This document shows positions 18,015 through 28,388 of a stretch of DNA of 64,000 nt, piece after piece. Source of the stretch: Streptococcus parasanguinis ATCC 15912. Its GTDB lineage: Bacteria > Bacillota > Bacilli > Lactobacillales > Streptococcaceae. The stretch covers positions 310,001-374,000 of the forward strand of contig NC_015678.1 in the NCBI RefSeq assembly GCF_000164675.2, in the 5' to 3' direction. Each line of letters opens with the position of its first letter. Position 1 is the stretch's first letter. The translations under genes and the position numbers were made by a program. Below the pieces are notes generated by a model. The model did not search any database. It worked only from the letters and a program-made list of their open reading frames with translations, and was not told the DNA's origin.

Positions 18015-18196
18015 GAGAGTGGGACAGAAATCGGTAATTCGTTAGAATTCGATTTCGTTGTCCCACTTCCGCACAGTTGAGTAGGGCTGTAAAATCTGAT
18101 GAAATCAGCGTAGTAGAGCCCACTCAACCACTGCGTCTTGCTCGACAATTCAAAAATAATTGAGAGGCTAGGACTTTTGTCCCAGTCTCTTTTTTG
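18015..18196 (+). repeat. Structured intergenic element with three successive hairpins, ending in a terminator
   Basis: Hairpin 1 (18019-18066) has arms GTGGGACA / TGTCCCAC with GAAATCG / CGATTTC nested inside. Hairpin 2 (18076-18128) has arms GTTGAGT / ACTCAAC with GGGCT / AGAGCCC and CTGAT / ATCAG inside. Hairpin 3 (18162-18196) is GAGAGGCTAGGAC, a TTTT loop and GTCCCAGTCTC, then TTTTTT, a terminator for yihY. The same GTGGGACAGAAATCG-type element is, from memory, dispersed in many viridans streptococcal genomes. I found no second copy in this window. Confidence 0.65.
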
Positions 18197-18205
18197 TTAT
18201 CTATT

Positions 18206-18243
18206 TTTGTTGCATTTGCAACAAAAATGTGATATGCTATTCT
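18206..18243 (+). promoter_or_regulatory. marR promoter with perfect palindromic operator
   Basis: TTTGTTGCATTTGCAACAAA (18206-18225) is a perfect inverted repeat with 9-base arms and a 2-base centre. It overlaps the -35 (TTGCAA 18216-18221), which is 16 bases before TATTCT (18238-18243, extended by TG). This is the position expected for autorepression by the MarR protein encoded next. Confidence 0.7.
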
Positions 18244-18264
18244 TAATAAGAAAGGAGGAGTGGG

Positions 18265-18729
18265 ATGAGTATTTTGCGTGAGATAGGCATCATTGCGCGA
18301 GCTTTGGATTCTATAGCAAATATCGAATTTCGAGATTTGGATCTAGCGCGTGGTCAATACCTCTACCTGGTGCGAATTGCCGAGCAACCTGGAATTATTC
18401 AGGAAGAACTCTCTGAGCTCTTAAAAGTCGATCGCTCAACTGTTGCCCGATCCGTAAAAAGATTAGAAGAACGAGGACTGATTCAGCAGCGTCCAAGGGG
18501 TGAAAACCTTAAAACCAAGGAATGGGAATTAACTGAAAAAGGCAAGAAGATTTACCCCTTCATTTTAGGGGAGCATCTTTATTCTGAGGCAACTGCCTTA
18601 AAAGGATTTTCCAAAGAAGAAGTCGCACAGTTAGAGGAGTATCTGATCCGAGTTCGTGAGAATATTACCCTAGATTGGGAACTAGTCAAAAAAGGTCAAA
18701 AAAGAAATTATAGTGAGGTAAAGCAATGA
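18265..18729 (+). CDS. MarR family transcription regulator
   Basis: This 154-residue winged-helix regulator has a recognition segment QEELSELLKVDRSTVARSVKRLEERGLIQ (about 49-77) followed by the wing RPRGENLKTKEWELT. MarR proteins usually repress their own operon until a small molecule binds. A perfect palindrome lies over its promoter. AAAGGAGGAG precedes ATG. Its stop overlaps the next ATG by four bases (ATGA), so the B3/B4 protein is cotranscribed and probably the regulated function. Confidence 0.88.
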   Translation: MSILREIGIIARALDSIANIEFRDLDLARGQYLYLVRIAEQPGIIQEELSELLKVDRSTVARSVKRLEERGLIQQRPRGENLKTKEWELTEKGKKIYPFILGEHLYSEATALKGFSKEEVAQLEEYLIRVRENITLDWELVKKGQKRNYSEVKQ

Positions 18730-19433
18730 AAGTAACAGTTGATCAAGCATTTTGGGATTTATTTCCAACAGCTAGAATTACAGTGATGTCCCTGTATGGT
18801 ATTGATAATAAAGTAGATGAAGCCAAGGATCCTTATTTCAAAGAATTGTTGGACAAGGGTACCAAGAGAGCATGGGAATTTATTGATGAAGAAAACTATA
18901 CCCAGAGTGAGTTCGTTCAAGAGTGGCGCCAAGCTTTTAGCAAGTTTAAAACAAAAAAAGGAGCCCGATCTTCAATCGAGGCACTCTTAAAACGGGTTCA
19001 CCAGGGACGTGAATTCTATCCGATTAATCCTTTGGTGGATCTTTACAATAGTGTTTCGATGGCTTATGCCCTTCCTTGTGGGGGAGAAGATATGGATAAA
19101 TTGGTGGGTGGACTCTCTCTAGGCCAAGCGAAAGGAGGCGAACCTTTCTTTCCATTAGGAGCTGAAGAAGATGCACCGGCTTTGGAAGGGGAGATCATCT
19201 ACTACGACCAAGAAGGCGCTGTTTGCCGTTGTTTGAATTGGCGTGAGGCTCAAAGAACCATGCTAACTGAAGATACTAAGGACGCAATTTTGGTGATTGA
19301 AGCCATCAATGAGGAGCAGGCCAAACGGGCACAAACAGCTATGCAGGAATTGAAAGATCTAGCCAAAGATTATTTTGGGGTTGAAGGTACCATCTATCAA
19401 TTAAGTGCAGAGCATGCAAGTATAGAAGTTTAA
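18726..19433 (+). CDS. B3/B4 tRNA-binding domain protein
   Basis: This 235-residue protein has the B3/B4 domain found in the phenylalanyl-tRNA synthetase beta chain, here free-standing. Recognisable parts are the KFKTKKGARSSIEALLKRV helix region, NPLVDLYNSVSMAYALPCGGEDMDK, and CRCLNWREAQRTML. Free-standing B3/B4 proteins are thought to act on tRNA or aminoacyl-tRNA, but function is undetermined. Coupled to an upstream MarR regulator; the terminator follows directly. Confidence 0.72.
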   Translation: MKVTVDQAFWDLFPTARITVMSLYGIDNKVDEAKDPYFKELLDKGTKRAWEFIDEENYTQSEFVQEWRQAFSKFKTKKGARSSIEALLKRVHQGREFYPINPLVDLYNSVSMAYALPCGGEDMDKLVGGLSLGQAKGGEPFFPLGAEEDAPALEGEIIYYDQEGAVCRCLNWREAQRTMLTEDTKDAILVIEAINEEQAKRAQTAMQELKDLAKDYFGVEGTIYQLSAEHASIEV

Positions 19434-19439
19434 AAGAAT

Positions 19440-19471
19440 AAGGCTGAAACAATCGTTTCAAGCCTTGTTTT
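19440..19471. terminator. Bidirectional terminator between B3/B4 gene and gtrA
   Basis: AAGGCTGAAAC (19440-19450) pairs with GTTTCAAGCCTT (19455-19466), with T-runs on the plus side and an AATAAG tail for the minus side. The minus-strand gtrA stop codon lies in the stem. Confidence 0.8.
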
Positions 19472-19901
19472 TATTTTTAAAGACAAAGAGTTTACTAAAT
19501 ACGTAATTGAGGACTACAATGGCCACTTGTGCAAAGAGGGTTTCAATCAGATTGATTTGGCTCTTGTTATTGTGGACGAATTGACCGATAATTCCTGGGA
19601 ACTGCTTGACAAAAATCTCGGTCAAGGCCATATCTAGAATAAAGGTCCCAGAGCGCGCAATTGCAAATCGGATCAAGCGCTGAAACCAGCCCTTTCTTTC
19701 TTGTTTAAAAACAATGGTATCGTTGGTCGCAAAGGCAAAGAGGATCCCAGCAATGTTTCCAATTGCTGTCGCTAATCGTTCATCACGAGACACATGATAG
19801 ATGAAGAGGCGGGTTACGACGGAAACAAGGGTTGTGGCAACTCCAAAAAAAAGATAGGATAAAATCTCATTATCAAAAAATTTTTTAATTAGTGTTTTCA
19901 T
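19458..19901 (-). CDS. GtrA family membrane protein
   Basis: This 147-residue protein has four predicted membrane helices, the GtrA/DPMS-associated fold. GtrA proteins are proposed to flip undecaprenyl-linked sugars or anchor glycosyltransferases at the membrane. The N-terminal YLFFGVATTLVSVVTRL and the terminal VLNYVFSKLFVFK motif are typical. No partner glycosyltransferase is adjacent. It is divergent from queT; a TGGTAGACT -10-like box lies only about six bases before its ATG. Confidence 0.8.
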   Translation of the reverse strand: MKTLIKKFFDNEILSYLFFGVATTLVSVVTRLFIYHVSRDERLATAIGNIAGILFAFATNDTIVFKQERKGWFQRLIRFAIARSGTFILDMALTEIFVKQFPGIIGQFVHNNKSQINLIETLFAQVAIVVLNYVFSKLFVFKNKNKA

Positions 19902-19931
19902 AAATTCAGTCTACCATAAAACCTCAAAATA

Positions 19932-20033
19932 TGCTATACTTGAAAGGTTGAAGAAATCAAACCTTCAACCCTTGGTGCTTAAGATCCTTTCGCCAAGCAT
20001 ATTACACGCGGGAAAACCGCTAAAGGAGAATAG
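19932..20033 (+). promoter_or_regulatory. Promoter and preQ1-II riboswitch of queT
   Basis: An extended -10 TGCTATACT (19932-19940) is followed by a leader with GGTTGAAG / CTTCAACC pairing (19946-19969), then CTTGGTGCTTAAGATCC (19971-19987), CGCCAAGCATATTACACG (19991-20008), a short CGGG-AAAA-CCGC hairpin and the AAAGGAG ribosome-binding site. This is the COG4708/preQ1-II motif known only from streptococci and relatives, which lowers translation of the queuosine-precursor transporter when preQ1 is bound. Confidence 0.88.
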
Positions 20034-20543
20034 ATGAAACAGTTAACTGCTCGTGATATGGCGCAAATTGCCATTGTTGCTGCGATTTATATCGTATTGA
20101 CCATTACCCCACCTCTCAATGCTATGGCCTACTATGGCTATCAATTCCGTGTTTCGGAAATGATGAATTTCTTGGCCTTCTACAATAAGAAGTACTTGAT
20201 TGGGGTGACTCTTGGTTGTATGATTGCTAACTTATTTAGTTTTGGATGGATCGATGTCTTTGTCGGTGGAGGTTCAACCTTTGTCTTCTTAGGACTTGGA
20301 CTCATTCTATTTGGTCGATTCAAAAACAAGTTCTTGTTTAACGGTCTTATTCGCTTGGACCATTTCTTGTTTGCGATTTTCTTTTCCATTTCCATGTTTA
20401 CAATTGCCTTGGAACTTTATTACCTTCAAGGCCAACCATTCTTCTATAACTGGTTGACCATGGGATTGGGTGAATTCGCATCCTTGATTTTTGGAGCGAT
20501 TGTGATCAATCAACTTTCTAAACGGATCGATTTTACAAAATAA
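20034..20543 (+). CDS. queT: QueT family queuosine-precursor ECF transporter S component
   Basis: This 169-residue integral membrane protein of the QueT family (COG4708), with five to six spans, is the substrate-binding unit of an energy-coupling-factor transporter for queuosine precursors. Typical segments are AIVAAIYIVLTITPPLNAMAY, RVSEMMNFLAFYNKKY and the GLGEFASLIFGAIV end. The assignment is strengthened by the preQ1-II riboswitch directly before it. No ATPase genes are adjacent, as expected for group II ECF systems. Confidence 0.93.
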   Translation: MKQLTARDMAQIAIVAAIYIVLTITPPLNAMAYYGYQFRVSEMMNFLAFYNKKYLIGVTLGCMIANLFSFGWIDVFVGGGSTFVFLGLGLILFGRFKNKFLFNGLIRLDHFLFAIFFSISMFTIALELYYLQGQPFFYNWLTMGLGEFASLIFGAIVINQLSKRIDFTK

Positions 20544-20548
20544 GAAAA

Positions 20549-20570
20549 GGGAGCCTTGGCTCCTTTTTTT
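20549..20570 (+). terminator. queT terminator
   Basis: GGAGCC-TT-GGCTCC (20550-20563) followed by TTTTTTT. Confidence 0.9.
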
Positions 20571-20619
20571 CATGCTAAGAATGCAGTAAATTCAAGGCTA
20601 AATTAAGATTTTATGATAA

Positions 20620-22587
<1,968 letters not shown>

Positions 22588-22596
22588 AGGATCTTT

Positions 22597-23559
22597 ATGG
22601 TAGAACGAATCAAAAAAGCCCGTTTAATTTATAATCCGACCTCTGGGCAAGAAATTATCAAGAAAAATATTGCGGAAGTCTTGGACGTACTTGAAGACGT
22701 GGGCTATGAAACCAGCGCTTATCAAACGACTCCTGAACCATTTTCTGCCCAAAATGAAGCAGAAAGAGCCGCTAAAGCAGGCTTTGATTTAATCATTGCC
22801 GCTGGTGGAGATGGTACGATTAACGAAGTGGTCAATGGGGTTGCAGGTCTGGAAAATCGGCCGCAGATGGCCTTTATTCCGACCGGTACCACCAATGACT
22901 ATGCGCGTGCCTTGAAGATCCCGATGGGAGATCCTGTGGCGGCTGCTCGCATTATAGAAAAAAACCAAACCATTCAAATGGATATTGGTCGTGCCTATGG
23001 CAGCAAGTATTTCATCAACATTGCTGCAGCAGGAACCATGACAGAATTGACCTTCAGTGTTCCAAGTAGCGTTAAATCTCGCTTGGGTTACTTTGCCTAT
23101 GTGGCTGAAGCAGCTAAAATGTTACCGCGAAACAAGGCTCGGAAGGTGCGGATTGAGCACGACAATGGTGTCTTTGAAGGGCCAGCGTCTATGATTTTTG
23201 TGGCCTTGACCAACTCGATTGCTGGCTTTGAAAGTGTCGCGCCAGATGCTAAGCTCGATGATGGGAACTTTACCTTGATTATCGTAAAAACTGCTAAGCT
23301 CTTTAACATGTTGTCCTTGATGATTCAGGCCATTAATGGAGGCAAGCATGTGCACGATGAAAATGTAGAATATCTCAAGACCAAGAAGTTGACGATCGAA
23401 ATGTTAGGGAAAAATGCTCAACCATTCCGCATCAATCTAGATGGGGAGTACGGAGGAGATACTCCAGTTGAATTGGAAGTCTTCCATAATCACTTGGAAT
23501 TCTTTGCAAATATTGATGAAATCAACAACGATGCTTTGGTTCACACATCTGAAGAATAA
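22597..23559 (+). CDS. dagK: Diacylglycerol/lipid kinase, DagK type
   Basis: This 320-residue soluble lipid kinase of the DAGK catalytic family recycles diacylglycerol to phosphatidic acid. The nucleotide-binding motif AAGGDGTINEVVNG (around 68-81) and the PTGTTNDYARAL loop are clear, and the beta-sandwich C-domain ends with RINLDGEYGGDTP. Diacylglycerol is released by LTA synthesis, and an LtaS homologue is 2.4 kb downstream, consistent with that role. It starts nine bases after ligA. Confidence 0.85.
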   Translation: MVERIKKARLIYNPTSGQEIIKKNIAEVLDVLEDVGYETSAYQTTPEPFSAQNEAERAAKAGFDLIIAAGGDGTINEVVNGVAGLENRPQMAFIPTGTTNDYARALKIPMGDPVAAARIIEKNQTIQMDIGRAYGSKYFINIAAAGTMTELTFSVPSSVKSRLGYFAYVAEAAKMLPRNKARKVRIEHDNGVFEGPASMIFVALTNSIAGFESVAPDAKLDDGNFTLIIVKTAKLFNMLSLMIQAINGGKHVHDENVEYLKTKKLTIEMLGKNAQPFRINLDGEYGGDTPVELEVFHNHLEFFANIDEINNDALVHTSEE

Positions 23560-23636
23560 AAACAAATAGTTAGAGCCACGTACGTGTTTCACGAGGAATG
23601 GTTCCTTCGGTATTAAATTGGCAATAGGAAAATGTT

Positions 23637-25946
23637 ATGCGACAATACCATGTAAAGCTTCATTTTCATAAGCAAAAAGGAAATTATTTTGCCTATGATA
23701 TGTGGCAGTGGCAGGATCAAGTAGAAGGAAAATCAGTCTCTTTCTCCAAGTTGGATTATTTTGGAGTAGAGGGAAATCTGGTATACGAGAGTGAGGATGC
23801 CTTGAACCGGGGCCATGTCCTGGTTAAAGAAGGGGATTGGCTCACTAAGACCCGTGATTTTGAAATCGAACTCTTACCAGAAGGGCATGTTCGAGAAGTA
23901 TGGATTCTCGATGGAGACGATACAGTCTATTATTCTTTGCAAGCTGCTTTGACGAGTCATGCATACAGCCATCGTCAGCCTCATGCCTACGATATGGCGA
24001 TGCGTCCTAGAGAGTTTGATGCTAAATGGGCGTATCAAGGCTGGCTCGGTCATCGGGAGGAAGAAGGGGAGCATTGCTTTAAACTGTGGGCTCCAACGGC
24101 TAAGAAAGTTGAATTGTTGCTTTATCAATCAACAGAGTTGGATGCGCCTATTTGGAAAAGCATGCCAATGACGCGTGGCAAACAAGAGTCTAGCTACCAC
24201 CCAGCAAATACCCATGGTGTTTGGATTTTAGATTTTCTAGGAAATTTAAGTGGCATGGCTTATCAATATCGTGTGCATTTTGAACACCATACTCAAGTGA
24301 CGCGCGATCCTTATAGCATTGCAACGACAGCGGACGGGATGCGCACTGCCATTCTTTCGAGAGCAGATCGTCAGTTTGATTGGGGCACTAAAAAAGGTGC
24401 CGATGAGACTCCTTGGCGCTTGGATAACCCTTGTCAAGCAGTGATCTATGAGATGCACCTTCGGGATTTGACTAAGTCACTGACTTCAGGTGTGGACGAG
24501 TCTTTGCGAGGGACCTATCTTGGTGCTTGCCAAAAAGGAACCGTCAATAGCCATGGTGATGCAACTGCTTTTGATTATATCCGTCAGTTAGGAGTTAATG
24601 TCGTGCAACTGCAACCGATCTCTGATCGCTTTAAACAGTACGACGAAGAAGGCCAGGTGACCTACAATTGGGGCTACGATGTTCAGAATTATTCTGCACC
24701 AGAAACTAGCTTTTCGACGGATCCATCCAATCCGAAACAAACCATGAAAGAGCTCAAAACCATGATCCGGGCTTATCATGAGGCAGGAATTTCTGTGGTC
24801 ATGGATGTGGTCTACAATCATATCTATTCGACCGAACATGGTCCTTTCCAAAATACAGTGCCCGATTATTATTACCGGATGGAGCCAGATGGTCGTTTCC
24901 AAAATGGGACAGGTGTCGGTAATGAAACGGCTAGTGAGCATGAAATGTACCGCAAGTACATGATAGATTCCCTCACGCACTGGGTCAAAGAGTACCAAAT
25001 CGATGGCTTCCGCTTTGATTTGATGGGGATTCACGATGTAAGGACGATGAATGCTATTCGGGAGGCAATGGACGCTCTGGATCCTCGCATTCTCCTTTAC
25101 GGAGAAGGTTGGGACATGGGAACAGGTCTCGCACCAGAGGACAAGGCTAAGAAAGACAATGCGGCGCAATTGCCTCGAATTGGATTCTTCAATGATACGG
25201 AGCGCGATGCTATTAAAGGGGCTGAGGTTTATGGTTCCATCAAACGTGGCTTCGTCAGCCGAAAATCGACAGAGAATATCGTTGCGCGTGCTGCTCTAGG
25301 TAGTGCAGAGCTTGGTCATTATTTAAGTCCGAATCAGGTCTTGAATTATGTGGAAGCTCATGACAATTATAATCTCTATGACTTGCTTCAGACCCTTCAT
25401 CCGAATGAAGAAGTAGCAGGCTTGGTCAAGCGCTCAGAGTTGGCTACAGCCATGAATCTGCTCTTTCAGGGCATGACCTTTATGCAATTGGGTCAAGAGT
25501 TTATGCGGACCAAATTGGTAGCGACAGGTCCTGATGGAGAAATCACCCCTTTGGATCGTGAGCGGGCCATGAATTCCTACAATGCTCCAGATTTTGTGAA
25601 TCAGGTCAATTGGGATTTGGTCAGTCAGAACAAGGAATCAATTGCCTATATCCGAAGCTTGATCGCCTTGAAGACAAGTCTTCCTGTCTTAGGACTTGAA
25701 AGCTATGATAAAATCTACCAACAAGTCTTTATTCAATCTGCAACTGATACCAGTGGTCTTGTCATCTATGAACTAACAGGAGACAAGAAGTACTTGGTCA
25801 TCTTCAATGCTAGCGGGCTTCCATATTACCTCCAAAATTCAGATAAATTGAAATTGATGGTTGGGAATAGTCGCCATAAACGTCCATTCTATGTGGAGAA
25901 TTTAACGGCTTCTGTTTTTGAAGTTCTAGATGAAGGTAAAGCGTGA
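23637..25946 (+). CDS. pulA: Type I pullulanase
   Basis: This 769-residue GH13 debranching enzyme hydrolyses alpha-1,6 links of glycogen-like glucans. It has an N-terminal beta-sandwich, a CBM48-like domain (FKLWAPTAKKVELLLY, ~149-164), the type I pullulanase signature YNWGYDVQNY, then the (beta/alpha)8 barrel with nucleophile in DGFRFDLMG, acid/base in LYGEGWDMG and VEAHDNYNLYD. No signal peptide or LPXTG is present, so it is intracellular, unlike the large surface SpuA-type pullulanases of streptococci. Confidence 0.93.
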   Translation: MRQYHVKLHFHKQKGNYFAYDMWQWQDQVEGKSVSFSKLDYFGVEGNLVYESEDALNRGHVLVKEGDWLTKTRDFEIELLPEGHVREVWILDGDDTVYYSLQAALTSHAYSHRQPHAYDMAMRPREFDAKWAYQGWLGHREEEGEHCFKLWAPTAKKVELLLYQSTELDAPIWKSMPMTRGKQESSYHPANTHGVWILDFLGNLSGMAYQYRVHFEHHTQVTRDPYSIATTADGMRTAILSRADRQFDWGTKKGADETPWRLDNPCQAVIYEMHLRDLTKSLTSGVDESLRGTYLGACQKGTVNSHGDATAFDYIRQLGVNVVQLQPISDRFKQYDEEGQVTYNWGYDVQNYSAPETSFSTDPSNPKQTMKELKTMIRAYHEAGISVVMDVVYNHIYSTEHGPFQNTVPDYYYRMEPDGRFQNGTGVGNETASEHEMYRKYMIDSLTHWVKEYQIDGFRFDLMGIHDVRTMNAIREAMDALDPRILLYGEGWDMGTGLAPEDKAKKDNAAQLPRIGFFNDTERDAIKGAEVYGSIKRGFVSRKSTENIVARAALGSAELGHYLSPNQVLNYVEAHDNYNLYDLLQTLHPNEEVAGLVKRSELATAMNLLFQGMTFMQLGQEFMRTKLVATGPDGEITPLDRERAMNSYNAPDFVNQVNWDLVSQNKESIAYIRSLIALKTSLPVLGLESYDKIYQQVFIQSATDTSGLVIYELTGDKKYLVIFNASGLPYYLQNSDKLKLMVGNSRHKRPFYVENLTASVFEVLDEGKA

Positions 25947-25966
25947 TCTTTTTAAAGAAATCACAA

Positions 25967-25994
25967 AATCCCTGAGTTTTTAAACTCAGGGATT
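25967..25994. terminator. Bidirectional terminator between pulA and ltaS
   Basis: AATCCCTGAGTTT / AAACTCAGGGATT perfect stem between two convergent genes. Confidence 0.8.
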
Positions 25995-25998
25995 CTCT

Positions 25999-28158
25999 TT
26001 ATTTAGAAGAACTGCTGCCGGTCTCGGCTGAGGAAGAACTATCATTTTCTGGGTGCAATTCTTTATAAGTTGGTGCCTTGAAGAGATCAACGGTGGACTG
26101 GTTGCCACGTTGGTTATAAAGGCTGGTTGATTTGTCACCTTTTTCCTTTTCAATCTTCTTCAATGCCTTGAAGGAATTGGTGTAGGAATAATCTTCTGGA
26201 TTGACTTTTCCAAGATCATTGCCCTTGAAGAAGCGAAGGAGATCACCGGTCTGGATGCTATCACTAATCTTCAATTGAAGGTTAGCAGCTTCTCTAATCT
26301 TGTCCAGTTCTTCCTTGGTTTTTTCGTCTGGGTTCGTGATTTCCTCACCTGTTTTAGTGTAATAGGTCCGGCCACTATAGCTCGTATACTCTGGAGTAAC
26401 AAAGTAGTTAGCGGAGCGGAAGGCGACGATTTGATCATGATCGGGTGAGAGCATATCTTGACCAACTTGGAGGAATTTGTTGGATTCAATCCCAAGCAAA
26501 TGTTCCAAGGTTGGGAGCATATCGATTTCGCCACCATAGGTGTTGATGATGCCACCCTTATCCATACCTGGAACGACTACCATATAAGGTATGCGTTGCA
26601 ACATGGCATTGTCATAGCTGGACCACGTTTCAGAGTTCTTACCAAGTAGAGGAGCAAGAGCTGGGTTGCGGGAATTTGAAATTCCGTAGTGGTCCCCATA
26701 GAGAACGATGATGGAATTTTTGTAAAGACCAGACTCTTTCAGGTAATCAAAGAAGGCTTTGATCGAAGAATCTAGATAGTTAGCGGTCGCAAAATAGCCA
26801 TTGATGGTTTCGTCCTGTGTCTTAGCTAGAGGGAAGCCAAGATCATCTCCTGACAAGCTGGTCGTATAAGGATAGTGGTTGGAAACCGTAATGAACTTCG
26901 TATAGAAAGGCTGTTGCAATCTTTCTAGGTATTTGATGGAATCCTTGAGCATGTATTTGTCATTAAGACCATACTGGAAGGAATTGCTGCTGTTTTGTTT
27001 GGTGAAGTAGCTGGCATCAAAGAAGTAATTGTAGCCCCATTGTTTATAGGCGGTATTTCGGTTCCAGAAACTTCCAGCATTCCCGTGGAAAACAGCGCTC
27101 GAGTTGTAACCATTTTTTGAAAGAATAAATGGTGCAGCCTGTTGGGTATTGGTTCCACCATAGTTCACCATAAAGGAACCTTGGTTGAGTCCAAAGAGTC
27201 CAGTTTCAATCATGGTCTCAGCATCGGACGTTTTCCCTGCCTTGACTTGGTTAAAGACGTTTGAAAAGGCAAAGGTTTCTTTCGAGTGGTAAAGTGAATT
27301 TAAGAAAGGCGTTACTTCATATTCTTTATCATCTACTTTCAACTTGTAATCGATCAAGAATTGTTGGAAACTTTCCAAGTGAATGTAGATGACGTTACGG
27401 CCTTTGGCCATTCCAAAGTACTCAGGATTAGCCTTGGCATAATGCTGTTGGATATATTCTTCCACCGGTTTTAAATCTGCTTCGGAAGCTTTGGAACGTT
27501 CTTTGTTAGCAACATAGGTCTGATTAGCACTGTAACCCAGAAAGGCTGGTAAGCCAAGGGCACGAACGACATAGTAGTTTGAGAAACCACGAGTCAAGAG
27601 CTCAGGTCGGTCAATTTCTGCAAGGAAAAGGTTGGCCGAAAAGAGCATAGCTGATAAGGATGTAACCGCAAAACTGGCTCGTTTATTGAAGGGACGATTG
27701 TCCATTCGAATCCATTTCTTAAAGAAGAAGAAAGCGAGAATGGGGAAATCTAAAATGTAGATCACATCCCAAGGGCGGAATAATTCTAAAGCAGCAGCTC
27801 CGAGACCAGCAGAAACCTTGCTGGAAGCCAACATGGTATTAACTGTTACAAAGTCTGTAAATTCTCGATAATAGATGGAATTGGAAATCAACCAAATAAA
27901 TAAGAGAAGGTAGATCCCAAAGGCCAAACTATAAAAGAGCTTGGTTCGTTTGATATAGAGTGCTAGACCAATGAAGAGCAAACTGATCGGCAATGGGTTG
28001 ATCACTGCTAGAAAAATCTGATACGGTCCCTGAATGTCTAAATTAAAATCAACTGAATAGGCCCACATGGTTTTGAACCAGTAGAGCAACAGAAGGGTCA
28101 AGACAAATCCTAGTCTGGTACTCATGAAATTGAGTATCGAATTCGTAATTTTTTTCAC
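25999..28158 (-). CDS. ltaS: Lipoteichoic acid synthase family protein (LtaS-like)
   Basis: This 719-residue protein has five N-terminal membrane segments (to about residue 190) and an extracellular sulfatase-type domain. Catalytic threonine lies in VKAGKTSDAETM, with metal ligands in IYIHLESFQ and VLYGDHYG. This is the architecture of LtaS, which polymerises glycerol phosphate from phosphatidylglycerol onto a lipid anchor. The C-terminus is a serine-rich tail beyond the usual end. It starts with GTG. It is distinct from the many-span GacH-like paralogue at 4.8 kb. Confidence 0.88.
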   Translation of the reverse strand: MKKITNSILNFMSTRLGFVLTLLLLYWFKTMWAYSVDFNLDIQGPYQIFLAVINPLPISLLFIGLALYIKRTKLFYSLAFGIYLLLFIWLISNSIYYREFTDFVTVNTMLASSKVSAGLGAAALELFRPWDVIYILDFPILAFFFFKKWIRMDNRPFNKRASFAVTSLSAMLFSANLFLAEIDRPELLTRGFSNYYVVRALGLPAFLGYSANQTYVANKERSKASEADLKPVEEYIQQHYAKANPEYFGMAKGRNVIYIHLESFQQFLIDYKLKVDDKEYEVTPFLNSLYHSKETFAFSNVFNQVKAGKTSDAETMIETGLFGLNQGSFMVNYGGTNTQQAAPFILSKNGYNSSAVFHGNAGSFWNRNTAYKQWGYNYFFDASYFTKQNSSNSFQYGLNDKYMLKDSIKYLERLQQPFYTKFITVSNHYPYTTSLSGDDLGFPLAKTQDETINGYFATANYLDSSIKAFFDYLKESGLYKNSIIVLYGDHYGISNSRNPALAPLLGKNSETWSSYDNAMLQRIPYMVVVPGMDKGGIINTYGGEIDMLPTLEHLLGIESNKFLQVGQDMLSPDHDQIVAFRSANYFVTPEYTSYSGRTYYTKTGEEITNPDEKTKEELDKIREAANLQLKISDSIQTGDLLRFFKGNDLGKVNPEDYSYTNSFKALKKIEKEKGDKSTSLYNQRGNQSTVDLFKAPTYKELHPENDSSSSAETGSSSSK

Positions 28159-28203
28159 AAAATGTTACTTCCTTGTCTTATTTCCTAAAAATTTTCATAT
28201 ACA

Positions 28204-28212
28204 AGTATACCA
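28204..28212 (-). promoter_or_regulatory. ltaS promoter (extended -10)
   Basis: Minus-strand TGGTATACT, an extended -10, about 46 bases before the GTG start. Confidence 0.5.
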
Positions 28213-28372
28213 CAATTTTATGGAGAAAGAAAAAAAAGACTGTAAAGCAGAGGAAAGAAATAGGAAAGATCAGGTATATGAAATCGTAAAAAGCTAAAGG
28301 ATAAGAGCTGAAATAAAATAGCAAAAAAAGTTCTAGTAAATAAAGCCTCCCTTTGTGAAAACCTCAGACTTT

Positions 28373-28381
28373 TGCTATAAT
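28373..28381 (+). promoter_or_regulatory. Promoter directly abutting the methyltransferase start
   Basis: TTGCTATAAT with perfect -10 TATAAT (28376-28381) ends only seven bases before the ATG at 28389. Predicted transcription start falls at or next to the start codon. Confidence 0.6.
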
Positions 28382-28388
28382 AGAGGGT

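Noticed and set aside
24588-25169. Minus-strand 193-codon ORF inside pulA (also 190-codon ORF 4116-4688 in rgpF and 189-codon ORF 39615-40184 in rlmD)
   Set aside because: Antisense shadows of strongly conserved coding sequence, with no family motifs and no ribosome-binding sites.
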